Below are positions 1 through 8,467 of a stretch of DNA of 64,000 nt, piece by piece; within the stretch, counting starts at the first letter, position 1; each line of letters starts with the position of its first letter. The position numbers were made by a program, and so were the translations under genes. Under the pieces are notes generated by a model that had not been told where the DNA came from, ran no database searches, and was given only the letters and a program-made list of their open reading frames with translations. The DNA is from Mycobacterium sp. Aquia_216 (lineage in GTDB: Bacteria; Actinomycetota; Actinomycetes; Mycobacteriales; Mycobacteriaceae). Location of the stretch: contig NZ_CP113529.1 in assembly GCF_026723865.1 (NCBI RefSeq), positions 5,828,001 through 5,892,000 of the forward strand, read 5' to 3'.

Positions 1-172
1 CATTGGCGCCTTCCCGCACGACGATCGGCCCGTAGTCGCCGCGTAGGACGGCGTTGAACCAAACCGACGCCCCGGCCTCGACCGTGACGTCGCCGATCAG
101 GGTCGCGGTCGGCGCCACGAAAGCTGTCGGATCGATCCGTGGCGCCCGACCCTCGAAAGCAAACAGTGGCAT
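1..172 (-). CDS. gamma-carbonic-anhydrase-like hexapeptide-repeat protein, partial (N-terminal 57 codons)
   Basis: This is the start of a minus-strand gene that runs off the left edge; the ATG is at 172. The visible protein begins MPLFAFEGRAPRIDP and contains the short beta-strand turns and the LRGDYGPIVV stretch typical of left-handed beta-helix gamma-class carbonic anhydrases and their YrdA-like relatives. The zinc-binding histidines would lie beyond the edge, so catalytic competence cannot be judged. It diverges from kshA, which is also how Rv3525c and kshA lie in M. tuberculosis. Its promoter shares the 173-297 gap with the KstR site, but the site lies nearer kshA. It could instead be a non-enzymatic gamma-CA-like protein. 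Confidence 0.8.
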   Translation of the reverse strand, partial: MPLFAFEGRAPRIDPTAFVAPTATLIGDVTVEAGASVWFNAVLRGDYGPIVVREGAN

Positions 173-253
173 CGTCTAGATATACCCCAGGCATGAAGGC
201 CCCATGGAAGACCCAGCTAGACACGCTGTCGTTGCGCACGCGTGTCAAAAAAC

Positions 254-267
254 TGTAACGTGTTCTA
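254..267. promoter_or_regulatory. KstR operator upstream of kshA
   Basis: The 14-mer TGTAACGTGTTCTA matches the KstR palindrome TnnAACnnGTTnnA at every fixed position. It lies 31 bp before the kshA start, where TetR-type binding would block the promoter. The match is seen directly; regulation is inferred from known KstR biology. Confidence 0.9.
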
Positions 268-297
268 GTTAGAGGGCTAGCACGTAGGAGGTGCCAG

Positions 298-1470
298 GTG
301 ACTACCGACACTAAAGCGGTCGGCATCCGGGAAATCGATCCCGGTGCGTTGCCGACCAGATACGCCCGGGGCTGGCACTGCCTGGGCGTCGCGGAGGACT
401 TCCGGGACGGCAAGCCGCACTCGGTTCAGGCGTTCGGCACCAAGCTGGTGGTTTTCGCCGACTCCCACGGCGACATCAAGGTGCTCGATGGCTACTGCCG
501 GCACATGGGCGGTGATCTGTCCGAGGGCACCCTCAAGGGCGACGAAGTTGCCTGCCCGTTCCACGACTGGCGCTGGGGCGGCGACGGACGCTGCAAGCTG
601 GTGCCCTACGCCAAGCGCACACCCAAGACGGCGCGCACCCGGTCCTGGACGACCGATGTGCGCGGCGGCCTGCTGTTCGTGTGGCACGACCACGAGAACA
701 ACCCGCCCGACCCGGCCGTGCGCATTCCGGACATCCCGGAGGCTCACAGTGACGAGTGGACCGAATGGCGGTGGAACCGGATTCTCATCGAGGGGTCCAA
801 CTGCCGCGACATCATCGACAACGTCACCGATATGGCGCACTTCTTCTACATCCATTTCGGGTTGCCGACGTACTTCAAGAATGTTTTCGAGGGCCACGTC
901 GCCTCGCAGTACCTGCACAACGTGGGCCGGCCCGACGTCAACGATCTGGGGACCTCCTACGGCGAGGCACACCTGGACTCCGAGGCGTCCTACTTCGGGC
1001 CGTCGTTCATGATCAACTGGCTGCACAACAGCTACGGCGGCTTCAAGGCCGAGTCGATTCTGATCAACTGCCATTACCCGGTGACCCAGAACTCGTTCGT
1101 CCTGCAGTGGGGCGTCATCGTCGAGAAGCCCAAGGGCATGGACGAAAAGATGACCGAGAAGCTTTCCCGGGTTTTCACCGAGGGTGTCAGTAAGGGCTTC
1201 CTGCAGGACGTCGAAATCTGGAAGCACAAGACCAGGATCGACAACCCGCTGCTGGTCGAGGAGGACGGCGCCGTCTACCAGCTGCGTCGCTGGTATCAGC
1301 AGTTCTACGTCGACGCCGCCGATGTCGAGCCGGAGATGGTGGAGCGCTTCGAGATCGAGGTGGACACCACTCGCGCCATTGAACACTGGAACGTCGAGGT
1401 GGCCGAGAACCTCAAGGCACAGGACGCCGAAGCCCCTGCGGCCGAAGAAGTTCCAGCCGAACAGCACTGA
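298..1470 (+). CDS. kshA: 3-ketosteroid 9-alpha-hydroxylase, oxygenase component
   Basis: This Rieske mononuclear-iron oxygenase (390 aa) hydroxylates C9 of 3-ketosteroids such as ADD-type intermediates. With KstD action this opens ring B. The N-terminal Rieske domain shows C67-x-H69 and C86-x2-H89. The catalytic domain has the iron-ligand stretch NVTDMAHFFYIHFG with H181 and H186. The length matches characterised mycobacterial KshA. The GTG start at 298 follows GTAGGAGGTG, a good ribosome site. The C-terminal tail is Ala/Glu-rich. The electron donor KshB is encoded at 54779-55861 and a KstR site lies just upstream. A small gene follows at 4 bp and is probably co-transcribed. Confidence 0.97.
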   Translation: MTTDTKAVGIREIDPGALPTRYARGWHCLGVAEDFRDGKPHSVQAFGTKLVVFADSHGDIKVLDGYCRHMGGDLSEGTLKGDEVACPFHDWRWGGDGRCKLVPYAKRTPKTARTRSWTTDVRGGLLFVWHDHENNPPDPAVRIPDIPEAHSDEWTEWRWNRILIEGSNCRDIIDNVTDMAHFFYIHFGLPTYFKNVFEGHVASQYLHNVGRPDVNDLGTSYGEAHLDSEASYFGPSFMINWLHNSYGGFKAESILINCHYPVTQNSFVLQWGVIVEKPKGMDEKMTEKLSRVFTEGVSKGFLQDVEIWKHKTRIDNPLLVEEDGAVYQLRRWYQQFYVDAADVEPEMVERFEIEVDTTRAIEHWNVEVAENLKAQDAEAPAAEEVPAEQH

Positions 1471-1474
1471 CGAC

Positions 1475-1924
1475 ATGTCTGACGACCAGCCGGCGGTCCC
1501 CGACGTCGATCGGCTCGCCCGGTCGATGCTGTTGCTCCATGGTGACGGCCACGACCACGAAGACAAACCGGCCCGCAATGGCGGGTCTGGATCCTGGTCG
1601 AAGTCTAGGGATTTCGCGAACGACCCACAACGCGCGGCCGCGGTCCGCGAGGCCAGTCGCGCCGACCGCGAGCGCTATCTCACGTCGGGTCTGCAGCCGG
1701 TGGATTGCCGCTTCTGCCATGTCACGGTGAACGTGCGACGACTGGGCCCGGGACATACTGCGGTGCAATGGAATGCCGAGGCATCGCAGCGGTGCGCCCA
1801 CTTTGCCGAAGTGCGTGAGTCCGGCGGTGACACCGCCCGAACCAGGTCTTGCCCGCGGCTGTCCGACAGCATCGAGCATGCGGTGGCCGAAGGTTACCTG
1901 GAGCAGGAACCCGACGAGGACTAG
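1475..1924 (+). CDS. conserved small protein downstream of kshA (Rv3527-like)
   Basis: This 149-aa protein starts at an ATG only 4 bp after the kshA stop, so it is very likely in the same KstR-controlled transcript. It has no signal peptide or membrane segment. The N-terminal half is hydrophilic and low-complexity. The second half has four cysteines: a DCRFCHV pair, RCAHF and SCPRL. These could bind a metal or a cluster, though that is speculative. Position and length match M. tuberculosis Rv3527, for which I know no proven function. I do not recognise a named domain. Confidence 0.8.
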   Translation: MSDDQPAVPDVDRLARSMLLLHGDGHDHEDKPARNGGSGSWSKSRDFANDPQRAAAVREASRADRERYLTSGLQPVDCRFCHVTVNVRRLGPGHTAVQWNAEASQRCAHFAEVRESGGDTARTRSCPRLSDSIEHAVAEGYLEQEPDED

Positions 1925-2006
1925 GCCGGTTCACCCTCGCCGCGCGACTGTAACTACCAACGGTGCCACGCGCGAAATGTGTTGCCAGTTGCCGTCTCGC
2001 GACGGT

Positions 2007-3152
2007 TTACAGTCCGGCGAACCGCTCCTTGACCTCTTCCGCGGTGAGCCCGTAGTCGGCCAGCGAGTACTTGTGCTTCGGTGCCCGGGCGCCGGTCTGA
2101 CTCTCGGCGTGGCTGTCCTCCATCGCCTTTCGGGCCTCGTCGGTCAGCGCCAGACCGAAGTGCCGGTACACGCCTGTGACCGTTCCGAGCGGATCGGCGA
2201 TCAAGTCGTGGTAATCGACGTCGCAGAACTGGGCCGGATCGTGTTTGGCGCGCACGGTGTTGAACCGCTCGAGCCCGCGCGACCAGGTCTCCATCGCGTC
2301 GGCACCGATCTGGGTGCCGGTAAAGGTCGTCGACCAGCCCTCGGCGGTGTGCTGCGCCAACGAGCACATCGAAGCCAGGATCGTCTCCACGGGCCGGTGG
2401 GTCTGGATCACCAGCGCGTCGGGATAGGTCTCCAGCAATGCGTCCAGCGCAAACAGATGACTGGGATTCTTGAGCACCCAACGCTTTTCGGCGTCATTGA
2501 GGCCGATCAACTGAAGGTTGCGGCGGTGCCGCTGATACGACGGCGTCCAGTCCTGTTGCGACAACCACCGCGAGTAAGTCGGCAGGTGCGAGAGCGTCTC
2601 GTAGGACACCGAATGCAGCGACTGGCGCAGCAGCTGCCAGCATTCCTCCAGCTCATAGGCGGCCATGAAATGCAGGCCGGTGTACTCCGGGTTCTCTTGG
2701 TGATGCTGATTGAACTGCGCGTCCAGCGTGCTATACCACGGGTTGGATTCCCAGGTGTCGCGCGGCGGGCGCGGCTGGGGGAACTCGGCCAGCCACAAGT
2801 GCAGACCTTGATGTACCGGGTCGGCTCCCAGCAACCGGTGCAAGATCGTGGTGCCGGTGCGCGGCAGCCCGGTGACGAAGATCGGTTGCTCGATGGCAAC
2901 ATCGGCGTGCTGGGGGTACTGCTTCCACGCGGATTCGGAGAACAGCCTCGCCACCAGCGCGCCGCGCAGGAAGAACCGATTCATCTTGCTGCCCAACGCG
3001 GTTAGGCCCGCGTCACGCTGGTAAGAATCCAGCAGCACACCGAGCGCTTCGCGGTAGTTGTCGTTGTCGACGCCGAAGTCGTCGAGCCCAACCAGTTTGG
3101 TCGCCGACGCGTGCAAATCGTCGACGGTGCCCACATCGGTGCGCTGTGTCAC
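2007..3152 (-). CDS. PAPS-type sulfotransferase family protein (Rv3529c-like)
   Basis: This 381-aa cytosolic protein starts at a GTG at 3152. The segment PIFVTGLPRTGTTILHRLL near residue 90 is a classical 5'-phosphosulfate-binding loop of sulfotransferases. The 3' element is probably the RRNLQLIGL to NPSHLFALD region, before PDALVIQTHR. It is the last gene of a three-gene minus-strand operon (DUF1214 protein, SDR, this gene) headed by a KstR site at 5134. The substrate is unknown; co-regulation with cholesterol catabolism suggests a sterol-derived alcohol, which is inference. A MIRU-like spacer separates it from the SDR. Confidence 0.85.
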   Translation of the reverse strand: MTQRTDVGTVDDLHASATKLVGLDDFGVDNDNYREALGVLLDSYQRDAGLTALGSKMNRFFLRGALVARLFSESAWKQYPQHADVAIEQPIFVTGLPRTGTTILHRLLGADPVHQGLHLWLAEFPQPRPPRDTWESNPWYSTLDAQFNQHHQENPEYTGLHFMAAYELEECWQLLRQSLHSVSYETLSHLPTYSRWLSQQDWTPSYQRHRRNLQLIGLNDAEKRWVLKNPSHLFALDALLETYPDALVIQTHRPVETILASMCSLAQHTAEGWSTTFTGTQIGADAMETWSRGLERFNTVRAKHDPAQFCDVDYHDLIADPLGTVTGVYRHFGLALTDEARKAMEDSHAESQTGARAPKHKYSLADYGLTAEEVKERFAGL

Positions 3153-3155
3153 GGA

Positions 3156-3204
3156 TGCGCCACCTCCTCCTCATCGCTTCGCTCTGCATCGTCGGTGACG
3201 GTCA
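3156..3204 (-). repeat. MIRU-like intergenic element
   Basis: This short spacer between SDR and sulfotransferase genes contains GCATCGTCGGTGACG and CTCATCGCTTCGC. Read on the minus strand this is the GACGATGCAGAGCGAAGCG-ATGAGGAGG core typical of mycobacterial interspersed repetitive units. It includes a Shine-Dalgarno-like AGGAGG for the sulfotransferase gene. Related copies lie at 31898, 33615, 37024 and 43349. Confidence 0.75.
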
Positions 3205-3987
3205 TTAGGTGTGGTACTCACCGCAGTTGACGTCCAGGGTCTGCCCGGTGATACCGCTGGACAGGTCGCTGGCCATGAACAGAATCGCCGACGCCACCTC
3301 GTCCTCGGTCGGCAGCCGCTTCAGATCGGAGTTGGCCGCGGTGGCCTCGTAGATCTGCTCGGCCGTGGTGCCGTACTTGCCGGCCTGATGATTGAAGTAG
3401 GCCTGCAACGTGTCGCCCCAGATATAACCGGGTGCAACGGAATTGACCCGAATACCTTGATCGCCCAGCTCGGTGGCCAGCGACTGCGACATGGAAAGCA
3501 ACGCGGACTTGGCCATCTTGTAGGCACCGTACTTCGCCTGCGAGTGCCGGATCACCATCGAGTTGACGTTGACGACCGAGCCCTTCGATGCCGCCAGCGC
3601 CGGCGTGAAGCCCTGGATGAGCCGCAGCGCGCCGAGCGCGCTGAGCTCGATCGCATCGCGGATGTGCTGAAAGGTGGTCCCGGCCAACGGCTTCATCGAC
3701 GGCACCCGGAACGCGTTGTTGATCAGCACGTCGACCTTGCCGTAGGCCTCGAGCGTGGCGTCGACGAGGTTGTTGACCTGGTCGTCGTCGGTGATGTCGG
3801 TACGCACCGTCGCCGCGCGGCCGCCGACGTCTGCGATCTGCTTGGCGACGTCGTCCAGGCGTTCTGGAGTGCGGGCCGCGAGCACCAGATCGGCGCCCTC
3901 TCGCGTGCATCGGTGCGCCAACGTGGTGCCCAGACCCGGGCCGACACCACTGATCACCACTACCTTGCCGTCGAGCAACTTCGTCAT
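3205..3987 (-). CDS. short-chain dehydrogenase/reductase (Rv3530c-like)
   Basis: This 260-aa classical SDR has the nucleotide motif SGVGPGLG near residue 14 (a variant of TGxxxGxG), the NNA motif (LINNAF), and the catalytic Ser plus Y-x3-K pair in KYGAYKMAKSALL. The start ATG overlaps the stop of the upstream DUF1214 gene by 4 bp (ATGA), so translation is probably coupled. It belongs to the KstR-headed operon 5123 to 2007. The substrate is not known. An oxidoreductase acting on a steroid or side-chain hydroxyl is reasonable from context only. Confidence 0.9.
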   Translation of the reverse strand: MTKLLDGKVVVISGVGPGLGTTLAHRCTREGADLVLAARTPERLDDVAKQIADVGGRAATVRTDITDDDQVNNLVDATLEAYGKVDVLINNAFRVPSMKPLAGTTFQHIRDAIELSALGALRLIQGFTPALAASKGSVVNVNSMVIRHSQAKYGAYKMAKSALLSMSQSLATELGDQGIRVNSVAPGYIWGDTLQAYFNHQAGKYGTTAEQIYEATAANSDLKRLPTEDEVASAILFMASDLSSGITGQTLDVNCGEYHT

Positions 3988-5123
3988 CCCAGCATCCTTG
4001 CCTGAATTTGTTGATGGCGCAGCGTGATTCGTGCACGCCAGTCGTCCTCGGAAATCTTGTTGTGCTCGAAGTAGGGTAGCGCCTGCGCCACCGCATCGAG
4101 GTCGACCAGCTCGACCGTGGGCCCGTCGGCCTCGGTCAGTTCGCGAGACACCCGCTGCCAGCGGAACTGCAGATACCCGCGTCGGTGACCGAGGGTCTCG
4201 ACCCAGTTGGTGACGCCCGGATTCCCGTCCGCGACGACGATGCGGACCTTGCCATCCGGATCTGCCTGTGCCTGAGTGTTATTCAGTGAGGTCTGGTGGT
4301 TGATGTAGTCCAGTGAGATATACCACAGGCTGCCGAGCTGGAAGCCCAGGTAGGGCGCGTCGCTGACCGGAATGGTGATCACCAGCGCCTGGTCGGGATT
4401 CAGCTCGTAGTGCCCCACCGAGGAGTACTGGGTCGCCAGCCCCCCCGGGGTCAGCCGCGGCGCCACCATGGTGTTGACCGGCAGATTCAGGTAGAACCAC
4501 TGCGGGAACTGCAGCCAGGTCTTGACCCGCTGCACCAGCTGCTTTCCTGCTGTGGCGTAACGCTTTTCGATGAGGTCACGACTCAGCGGCGGCGGCGCGG
4601 TACCGGCGGTGTCCAGCCGGGAAATCGCCAGCGTGCCACGCTGGGCCGACCAGTCGCCGTACACCTCGCGTATCACCAACTGGCCGGGGCGGGTCGGCCG
4701 TACCCGCCACTCGAAGCTGCCGTCGGCCGCGATGTCGAGCTCACGGTCGTCGAACGCGGCCTGGCTGGCCGGCACGTTGTCGTCGGTGTACTCCCCGCCC
4801 AACAGCTGGAAGCTCAAGTCAGTGGTGGTTCCACGCCGGCCCGTCACCACGTAATCGTGGTCGGCGTGCACGCGGGTACCGAAGTACAGCGTGTCCGGGT
4901 TGTCCAGGCCCATCTTGGTGAACGGCCCGGTGCCCGACTGCAGGAACGGGTGATCGCGGTCGTAGTCGAAGGCCAGGTGTGTGCAGCCCGATATACAGCC
5001 GGCCAGATACTGCAGTCCTTCGAGCAGATCGGCTTCCGTCTCGATATGCGGTGCGGCGGCGACCAGTTTCTCGGCCTCGGCGATCGCGGAGGTGAGGGGA
5101 TCCGTAAAGGAATGGGTGGACAC
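3984..5123 (-). CDS. DUF1214-domain protein (Rv3531c-like)
   Basis: This 379-aa protein is the first gene of the KstR-headed operon. The C-terminal 150 residues, with VNTMVAPRLTPGGLATQY, YLGFQLGSLWYISLDY and a tryptophan-rich end, fit the DUF1214 domain, often paired with DUF1254 in envelope proteins. The N-terminal half is a separate beta-rich region without a signal peptide, so it is probably cytosolic. No catalytic residues can be assigned. Three unknown or loosely assigned genes under one perfect KstR site make this a good candidate for an undescribed branch of sterol metabolism. Confidence 0.8.
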   Translation of the reverse strand: MSTHSFTDPLTSAIAEAEKLVAAAPHIETEADLLEGLQYLAGCISGCTHLAFDYDRDHPFLQSGTGPFTKMGLDNPDTLYFGTRVHADHDYVVTGRRGTTTDLSFQLLGGEYTDDNVPASQAAFDDRELDIAADGSFEWRVRPTRPGQLVIREVYGDWSAQRGTLAISRLDTAGTAPPPLSRDLIEKRYATAGKQLVQRVKTWLQFPQWFYLNLPVNTMVAPRLTPGGLATQYSSVGHYELNPDQALVITIPVSDAPYLGFQLGSLWYISLDYINHQTSLNNTQAQADPDGKVRIVVADGNPGVTNWVETLGHRRGYLQFRWQRVSRELTEADGPTVELVDLDAVAQALPYFEHNKISEDDWRARITLRHQQIQARMLG

Positions 5124-5133
5124 GCCTAGACGC

Positions 5134-5147
5134 TAGAACGTGTTCTA
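5134..5147. promoter_or_regulatory. KstR operator upstream of the DUF1214-SDR-sulfotransferase operon
   Basis: TAGAACGTGTTCTA is a perfect palindrome and a full match to TnnAACnnGTTnnA. It ends 11 bp before the ATG at 5123. The haemophore-like gene at 5517-5212 ends upstream of it, so the site controls only the leftward operon. Confidence 0.9.
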
Positions 5148-5211
5148 CTTTTTCGTCAATGGCGAACATTCTCGCGCGTCGCCGCTTACGTTTGCCGACG
5201 AGGCCCGATCG

Positions 5212-5517
5212 CTAAGAGGTGCACTGCTGGGACAGGTCGATCAGATGCTGCCGCACATCCGGATGCCGACTCAGGTAGTCCATGACGTTGGGGCCGCCGC
5301 CCTCCGCCTGAGACTTGGCGGACAGCTGCGCTTTGACGTCGGGATGCCGCGTCAGGTACGCGTCGATGGACTGGCCGACGGTCTGATTACAGGGAGGATC
5401 CGCGTTGGCTGTGGCCGCCAGGGGCAGCGCGATCACCGTCGCGGCGGTAGCAGTGAGTAGCCCCCCGGCGAGCAGGCCGTACAGTCCGCGGCCGCGGAGT
5501 GTGTTGGATGTGCTCAT
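5212..5517 (-). CDS. secreted haemophore-like protein
   Basis: This 101-aa exported protein has a Sec signal peptide of about 37 residues: a basic start, a hydrophobic core and an ALPLAATANA cleavage region before DPPC. The mature part has two similar helices, SIDAYLTRHPDVKAQL and MDYLSRHPDVRQHLIDL, each carrying RHPDV. Two cysteines, near the N-terminus and in QQCTS, probably form a disulfide. This is the pattern of the mycobacterial haem-binding MHB/haemophore-related family. I chose ATG 5517 because an upstream start would place 16 polar residues before the signal. It lies 77 bp after hsaF on the same strand and may read through from the hsaEGF operon. Confidence 0.75.
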   Translation of the reverse strand: MSTSNTLRGRGLYGLLAGGLLTATAATVIALPLAATANADPPCNQTVGQSIDAYLTRHPDVKAQLSAKSQAEGGGPNVMDYLSRHPDVRQHLIDLSQQCTS

Positions 5518-5594
5518 GCCGGTCAGGTTACCGGCGTCGGCTGTGCCCGGGCTGTGCCGCAGCAAAGCGAAGCCGGTGCGTTACAACAGCGGGG

Positions 5595-6647
5595 TCAGCG
5601 CGTTACCGCGCTTTCTTGCTCGCGCTTGATCTCCAGCGCGATGTCGATCAGCTGGTCTTCCTGGCCGCCTATCAGCTTGCGCTGGCCGGCCCGGTGCAAC
5701 AGCTCGTGCGCCGGGACGCCGTAGCGCTCGCCTTGCCGGACAGCGTGCTTGAGGAAGCTCGAGTAGACCCCGGAGTACCCCATGATCAGCGCGTTGCGAT
5801 CGAGCAGGCATTCGGCCGGCATGGCCGGGCGCACCACGTCCTCGGCGGCGTCGGCGATGTCGAAGAAGTCGATGCCGGTCTTCACGCCGATCTTGTCGAA
5901 GACGCCGATCAAGGCCTCGACCGGAGCATTACCCGCGCCCGCGCCGAAGCGCCGCACGCTGCCGTCGATCTGCTTGGCGCCCGCGCGTACCGCCTCGACT
6001 GAATTGGCCACCCCGAGCCCGAGGTTCTCGTGCCCGTGGAAGCCCACCTGGGCGTCGTCGCCGAGCTCGGCGACCAGGGCCGATACCCGGTCGGCCACGC
6101 CGTCGAGCACCAGGGCGCCGGCGGAGTCGACGACGTAGACGCACTGACAGCCGGCGTCTGCCATGATGCGGGCCTGGGCGGCGAGTTTCTCCGGCGCAAT
6201 GGTGTGGGCCATCATCAAGAACCCAACGGTCTCCAGACCGAGCTCGCGGGCCAGACCGAAGTGCTGAATCGAGACGTCGGCCTCGGTGCAATGAGTGGCG
6301 ATCCGGCAGATCGACCCGCCGTTGTCCTGCGCCTCCTTGATGTCCTCCTTGGTGCCGACGCCGGGCAGCATCAAGAACGCGATCTTGGCCTCTTTCGCCG
6401 TCTCCGCGGCGAGCTTGATCAACTCCTGCTCGGGAGTCTTGGAGAAGCCGTAGTTGAAGGACGAGCCGCCCAGGCCGTCGCCGTGGGTCACCTCGATTAC
6501 CGGCACGCCGGCCGCGTCCAGCGCCGCGACGATCGAACCGACCTCGTCCTTGGTGAATTGGTGGCGTTTGTGGTGTGAGCCGTCACGTAGCGACGTGTCC
6601 GTCATACGGACGTCCCAGATCGGGTTGAAGAAAATGTCGGTGGTCAT
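5595..6647 (-). CDS. hsaF: 4-hydroxy-2-oxohexanoate aldolase
   Basis: This class II metal-dependent aldolase (350 aa) cleaves 4-hydroxy-2-oxohexanoate from the A/B-ring branch into pyruvate and propionaldehyde. The DRE-TIM signature [15 protein letters not shown] lies near residue 17, and the metal-binding H-x-H is in [12 protein letters not shown]. The aldehyde is channelled to HsaG, encoded immediately upstream with a 4-bp ATGA overlap. The length agrees with characterised HsaF/DmpG proteins. It is the last of the hsaE-hsaG-hsaF run controlled from the divergent KstR site at 8453. Confidence 0.96.
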   Translation of the reverse strand: MTTDIFFNPIWDVRMTDTSLRDGSHHKRHQFTKDEVGSIVAALDAAGVPVIEVTHGDGLGGSSFNYGFSKTPEQELIKLAAETAKEAKIAFLMLPGVGTKEDIKEAQDNGGSICRIATHCTEADVSIQHFGLARELGLETVGFLMMAHTIAPEKLAAQARIMADAGCQCVYVVDSAGALVLDGVADRVSALVAELGDDAQVGFHGHENLGLGVANSVEAVRAGAKQIDGSVRRFGAGAGNAPVEALIGVFDKIGVKTGIDFFDIADAAEDVVRPAMPAECLLDRNALIMGYSGVYSSFLKHAVRQGERYGVPAHELLHRAGQRKLIGGQEDQLIDIALEIKREQESAVTR

Positions 6648-7558
6648 CGCGCACCTCCGGTTACCGCGAGCGTCTTCTTGGCGATCTCCTCGCCGACCTT
6701 GGTGGCCGCCGCCGTCATGATGTCGAGGTTGCCCGCATAGGGCGGCAAGTAATCTCCGGCGCCCTCGACCTCGACGAACGTCGTGACCAGGGCCTGCTCG
6801 CCCGAGTTGATCGACGGGTCGTCGAATTGCGGCTCGTTGAGCAGCCGGTAGCCGGGGACGTAAGTCTGTACCTCGGCGACCACGTCGTGGATGGATTTGG
6901 CGATCGCATCGCGGTCGGCGTCCTCGGGGATCGCACAGAAGATGGTGTCGCGCATGATCATCGGCGGATCGGCCGGGTTCAAGATGATGATCGCCTTGCC
7001 GCGCGCGGCCCCACCGATGGTCTCGACGCCCTTGCTGGTCGTCTTGGTGAACTCGTCGATGTTGGCCCTGGTGCCCGGTCCCGCGGACGAGGACGACACC
7101 GATGCGACGATCTCGGCGTAAGGCACCTCGACCGTGCGCGACACGGCGTAGACGATCGGAATCGTCGCCTGCCCCCCGCAGGTGATCATGTTGACGTTCG
7201 GCGCGTCCAGATGCTGGCGCAGGTTCGCCGGCGGAATGACCGCCGGGCCCACCGCGGCCGGCGTCAGGTCGATGGCCCGGATCCCGGCGGCCTCGTATTT
7301 CGGCGCCGCGTCCCGGTGCACGTAGGCGCTGGTGGCCTCGAACACCAGGTCGGGTTTCTCGGACTGAGCCAGCAGCCAGTCGACTCCCTCGTGGGTGGTC
7401 TCCAAGCCCAGCTTGCGGGCCCGCGCGAGGCCTTCGCTCTCCGGGTCGATCCCCACCATCCAGCGCGGTTCCAGCCAGTCCGAGCGCAGTAGCTTGTACA
7501 GCAGGTCGGTGCTGATGTTTCCCGATCCGACAATTGCGACGCTTGCCTTCGACGGCAT
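6644..7558 (-). CDS. hsaG: acylating propionaldehyde/acetaldehyde dehydrogenase
   Basis: This 304-aa DmpF-type dehydrogenase oxidises propionaldehyde to propionyl-CoA with NAD and CoA. The N-terminal Rossmann motif is [14 protein letters not shown]. The catalytic cysteine is in [15 protein letters not shown]. It forms the channelling complex with HsaF, whose start overlaps this stop by 4 bp. A gap of 51 bp separates it from hsaE. The product feeds propionate metabolism. Confidence 0.96.
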   Translation of the reverse strand: MPSKASVAIVGSGNISTDLLYKLLRSDWLEPRWMVGIDPESEGLARARKLGLETTHEGVDWLLAQSEKPDLVFEATSAYVHRDAAPKYEAAGIRAIDLTPAAVGPAVIPPANLRQHLDAPNVNMITCGGQATIPIVYAVSRTVEVPYAEIVASVSSSSAGPGTRANIDEFTKTTSKGVETIGGAARGKAIIILNPADPPMIMRDTIFCAIPEDADRDAIAKSIHDVVAEVQTYVPGYRLLNEPQFDDPSINSGEQALVTTFVEVEGAGDYLPPYAGNLDIMTAAATKVGEEIAKKTLAVTGGAR

Positions 7559-7609
7559 GATGCTCCTTTTTCGAAGCGTTAAATCAACTGATTCAAAACT
7601 AATCCGAGC

Positions 7610-8395
7610 CTATTCAAACGACAAATGAACTGAACCCAGCCCCGCGAAATCGGCGACGAAGTCGTCACCGGGACGCGCATCGATCGCCCTCGTGCACGAA
7701 CCGGGAAGCACCACGTCGCCCTTGCGCAGCCTGACCCCGAAGCTCTCGACCTTGCGGGCCAGCCAGGCCACGGCCGTCACCGGATTGCCCAGCACGGCGT
7801 CGCTGCGGCCCTCGGCGATCACTTCGCCGTTGCGGGTCAGCACCGCGTCGATGGCCTTCACATCGATGTCGGCCGGCGAAACCCTGGCCCTACCCAGCAC
7901 GTAACCGGCGGACGAGGCGTTGTCGGCGATGGTGTCGCACAACGCGATCTTCCAGTCGGTGATCCTGGTGTCGATCAACTCGATGGAGGGCACCAGGGCT
8001 TCGGTGGCCGCCAGCACGTCGTCTTCGGTGCACTCGGCGCCCGGCAGGTCGGCGGACAAGATGAAGCCGACTTCGACCTCCACCCGCGGGTACAGGTACT
8101 TGTCCGCCTTGACGGGGGTGTCCTCGAACACCTCCATCTCGTCCAGCAGGTGCCCGTAGTCCGGCTCGTCGACCCCCATCATCTGCTGCATCGCCTTGCT
8201 GGACAGGCCGACCTTGTGGCCCAGCACCCGGGCACCCTCGGCGACCCGCTGCCGGATGTTGATCAGCTGGATCTCGTACGCGTCGACGACGTCGATGTCG
8301 GGGTGCGCGGAGGTTAACGGCGCGATCGGCTCACGGCTACGTTCGGCTTGCGCCAGGTCGGCTGCCAGCTCGTCGCGGATCGCAACACTGAGCAT
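7610..8395 (-). CDS. hsaE: 2-hydroxyhexa-2,4-dienoate hydratase
   Basis: This 261-aa hydratase of the MhpD/XylJ family adds water to the 2-hydroxyhexadienoate released by HsaD, giving the HsaF substrate. The acidic metal-binding strand YPRVEVEVGFIL is visible near residue 105. A further conserved stretch is VPSIELIDTRITDWK. It is the first gene of the leftward hsaE-hsaG-hsaF operon. It shares the KstR-controlled divergent promoter region (8396-8467) with kstD. Confidence 0.95.
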   Translation of the reverse strand: MLSVAIRDELAADLAQAERSREPIAPLTSAHPDIDVVDAYEIQLINIRQRVAEGARVLGHKVGLSSKAMQQMMGVDEPDYGHLLDEMEVFEDTPVKADKYLYPRVEVEVGFILSADLPGAECTEDDVLAATEALVPSIELIDTRITDWKIALCDTIADNASSAGYVLGRARVSPADIDVKAIDAVLTRNGEVIAEGRSDAVLGNPVTAVAWLARKVESFGVRLRKGDVVLPGSCTRAIDARPGDDFVADFAGLGSVHLSFE

Positions 8396-8452
8396 TTACC
8401 GAAGTCCCCTCGTCCGTTTGACCGGGCCGGTAGCGGCCAGCCCGGGCAATTC

Positions 8453-8466
8453 TATAACGTGTTCTA
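8453..8466. promoter_or_regulatory. KstR operator between hsaE and kstD
   Basis: TATAACGTGTTCTA matches all fixed positions of the KstR motif. It ends one base before the kstD ATG at 8468, so the kstD transcript is probably leaderless or nearly so. It is 58 bp from the hsaE start, allowing one site to repress both directions. Confidence 0.9.
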
Positions 8467-8467
8467 C

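Noticed and set aside
277..1578. A 433-codon open frame antisense to kshA
   Set aside because: It shows no recognisable motifs; the plus frame encodes a complete Rieske oxygenase.
1925..2006. Possible terminator between the kshA operon and the sulfotransferase gene
   Set aside because: I could not find a convincing stem in this 82-bp convergent gap.
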